Below, in pieces: positions 63,063 to 64,000 of a DNA stretch of 64,000 nt; position 1 is the stretch's first letter, and each line of letters begins with the position of its first letter. A program made the position numbers and the translations under genes. The DNA comes from Calliopsis andreniformis (lineage: Eukaryota; Arthropoda; Insecta; Hymenoptera; Andrenidae). The notes beneath the pieces were generated by a model that worked only from the letters and a program-made list of their open reading frames with translations, ran no database searches and was not told where the DNA came from. The DNA lies in contig NW_027480438.1 in NCBI RefSeq assembly GCF_051401765.1, positions 2,976,001 through 3,040,000 of the forward strand, read 5' to 3'.

Positions 63063-64000
63063 AATTCTCAATCCTCAATCCTCAGCCCTCAGTCCTCAAA
63101 CCTCAATCCTCAACCTTCAGCCCACATCCTCAATCTTCAATCCTCAATCCTCAATCCTCAATCCTCAACCTTCAATCCTCAATACTCTTTCTTCAATCCT
63201 CAATCCTCAATCCGCAAGCCTCAATCCTCATTATTCATTCCTCAACACCCAATCCTCAATCTTCAGTCCTCAATCCTCAATCCTCAATTCTCAATCCTCA
63301 ATCCTCAATCCTCAGACCTCGAACCTCAATTCTGAATCCGCATTCCTGAATCCTCAATCTTCAGCCCTCAGTCATCAACAATCAGTTGTCAATCCTCAAT
63401 CCTCAATAGAATACCCTCAGTTCGCAGTTTTCAATACTCAATACTCAATCTGCAATCTTCAAACCACTATCCACAATCATCAATTCTCATCACTCAAACC
63501 TCAACACTCAGTCCTCAATGCTCAATCCTCAATACTCAATCCTCAATTTTCAATCCTCAATACTGAATCTTCAATCCACAATCCTCAATCCTCAATACTC
63601 AATCCTCAATCCTCAATCTTCAATCCTCAGTCCCCAATCCTCAATCCTCAATACTCAACCATCAATCCTCAATTCTCAATACTCAATAGAAAACCTTAAT
63701 TCTCAGGATTCTATACTCAAACCTCAATCCTCGGCCCTGAGCCCTGATTCACAATCCTCAATCCTCAATCCTCGATTCTCAATCCTCAATGCTCAATCCT
63801 CAATTCCCCAATCCTCAATCCTCAATACTCAACCATCAATCCTCAATTCTCAATACTCAATAGAAAACCTTAATTCTCAGGATTCTATACTCAAACCTCA
63901 ATCCTCAACCCTGAGCCCTCATTCACAATCCTCAATCCTCAATCCTCAACTCTCAATCCTCAATCCTCAGCCCTCAGTCCTCAAACCTCAATCCTCAACC
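63063..64000. repeat. Right end of the window, array continues
   Basis: Holds the third CCGCAAGCC module (63,213), block B near 63,376, and two decayed block A copies (63,686 and 63,860, both TAGAAAACCTTAATTC) 174 bp apart. CAATTCCCCAATCC near 63,802 repeats the phase-shifting unit seen near 58,832. The sequence stops inside heptads, so the array goes on. No gene. Confidence 0.8.

Larger units (their letters stand above)
1..64000 (+). repeat. Heptanucleotide satellite array (TCAATCC)n
   Basis: The whole window is a head-to-tail array of the 7-mer TCAATCC and its one- or two-base variants (TCAATAC, TCAATCT, TCAGTCC, TCAACCC, TCAAACC, TCATTCT and similar). Orientation never flips: the + strand is rich in C and A/T with very little G, and all the G lies on the other strand. 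No unique sequence longer than a few heptads is seen, and there is no gene, poly(A) tail, transposon end or other repeat family inside. This is how satellite or very large minisatellite DNA looks in eukaryotes. The array runs off both ends, so its true length is unknown. Function, if any, would be structural (heterochromatin or chromosome ends), which is inference only. Confidence 0.97.

Noticed and set aside
1..64000. A large repetitive surface or structural protein gene (Ser/Asn/Gln-rich)
   Set aside because: Stops recur every few hundred bases in each frame, 6-bp units shift frame freely, and change is not concentrated at third codon positions.
1..64000. Telomeric array
   Set aside because: GGATTGA has the G-rich/C-rich strand bias of telomeres but matches no telomere repeat I know, and kilobase higher-order units with many variants fit satellite or subtelomere better.
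1..64000. Iteron-type replication origin of a plasmid or phage
   Set aside because: The array is far too long, with no replication gene, and unit degeneracy and kilobase-scale duplications are unlike iterons.
1..64000. Homeodomain-type sites (CAATCC resembles TAATCC) repeated every 7 bp
   Set aside because: The core differs by one base from the known K50 homeodomain site and any heptad containing these letters would show it; no independent support.

Overview
The window is one uninterrupted satellite array. From base 1 to base 64,000 the sequence is built from a degenerate heptanucleotide, TCAATCC on the + strand (GGATTGA on the - strand), always in the same orientation. I find no protein-coding gene, RNA gene, transposon or CRISPR array that I can support. 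Tens of kilobases of non-coding tandem DNA with nested higher-order repeats point to a eukaryotic chromosome (heterochromatic, subtelomeric or similar). The species cannot be read from the sequence, and the heptad is not a telomere repeat I recognise.

Organisation is hierarchical. Level 1 is the 7-bp unit with point variants and occasional 6-bp units that shift the phase. Level 2 is a few recognisable diverged blocks that keep the heptad phase. Block A is about 76 bp and carries an imperfect inverted repeat around an EcoRI site (CCTGAATTCTCAGG); I count 63 copies or remnants by eye. Block B is 140 bp, exactly 20 heptads, starting at a small ACAA-TCAG-TTGT dyad. Blocks A and B look like relatives. 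Level 3 is tandem or dispersed higher-order units: 579, 1,208, 1,432, 1,635, about 2,170, 3,760/4,053 and 7,813 bp.

Layout: 1-3,705 holds a flank plus two 1,635-bp tandem copies. 3,456-6,558 holds about 2.6 copies of a 1.2-kb unit. 6,559-17,530 is a mosaic of segments copied from one another at offsets 2,894, 3,051, 3,930, 4,731, 4,763, 5,576, 7,985, 8,843 and 8,950. 17,170-21,275 is a 2.17-kb tandem pair. 21,276-27,005 is a mosaic that includes a 579-bp tandem pair. 27,006-42,631 is two almost identical 7,813-bp copies, each made of a 3,760- and a 4,053-bp half, followed by a partial third. 43,640-48,705 contains rearranged pieces of the same unit. 48,706-64,000 is an older-looking mosaic with a 1,432-bp tandem pair and dispersed pairs at offsets 2,307 and 5,327. 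Its segment 60,141-61,493 matches 9,184-10,475, about 51 kb away.

The many long + strand open frames are a by-product of the heptad. Seven is not a multiple of three, so all three + frames read the same peptide cycle (SILNPQS), while the - strand has a TGA every 21 bp in each frame. Frames end mostly where block A supplies TAG and TGA. I therefore annotate no CDS. All offsets come from landmark matching by eye, so boundaries are good to about 10-40 bp unless a landmark is given.
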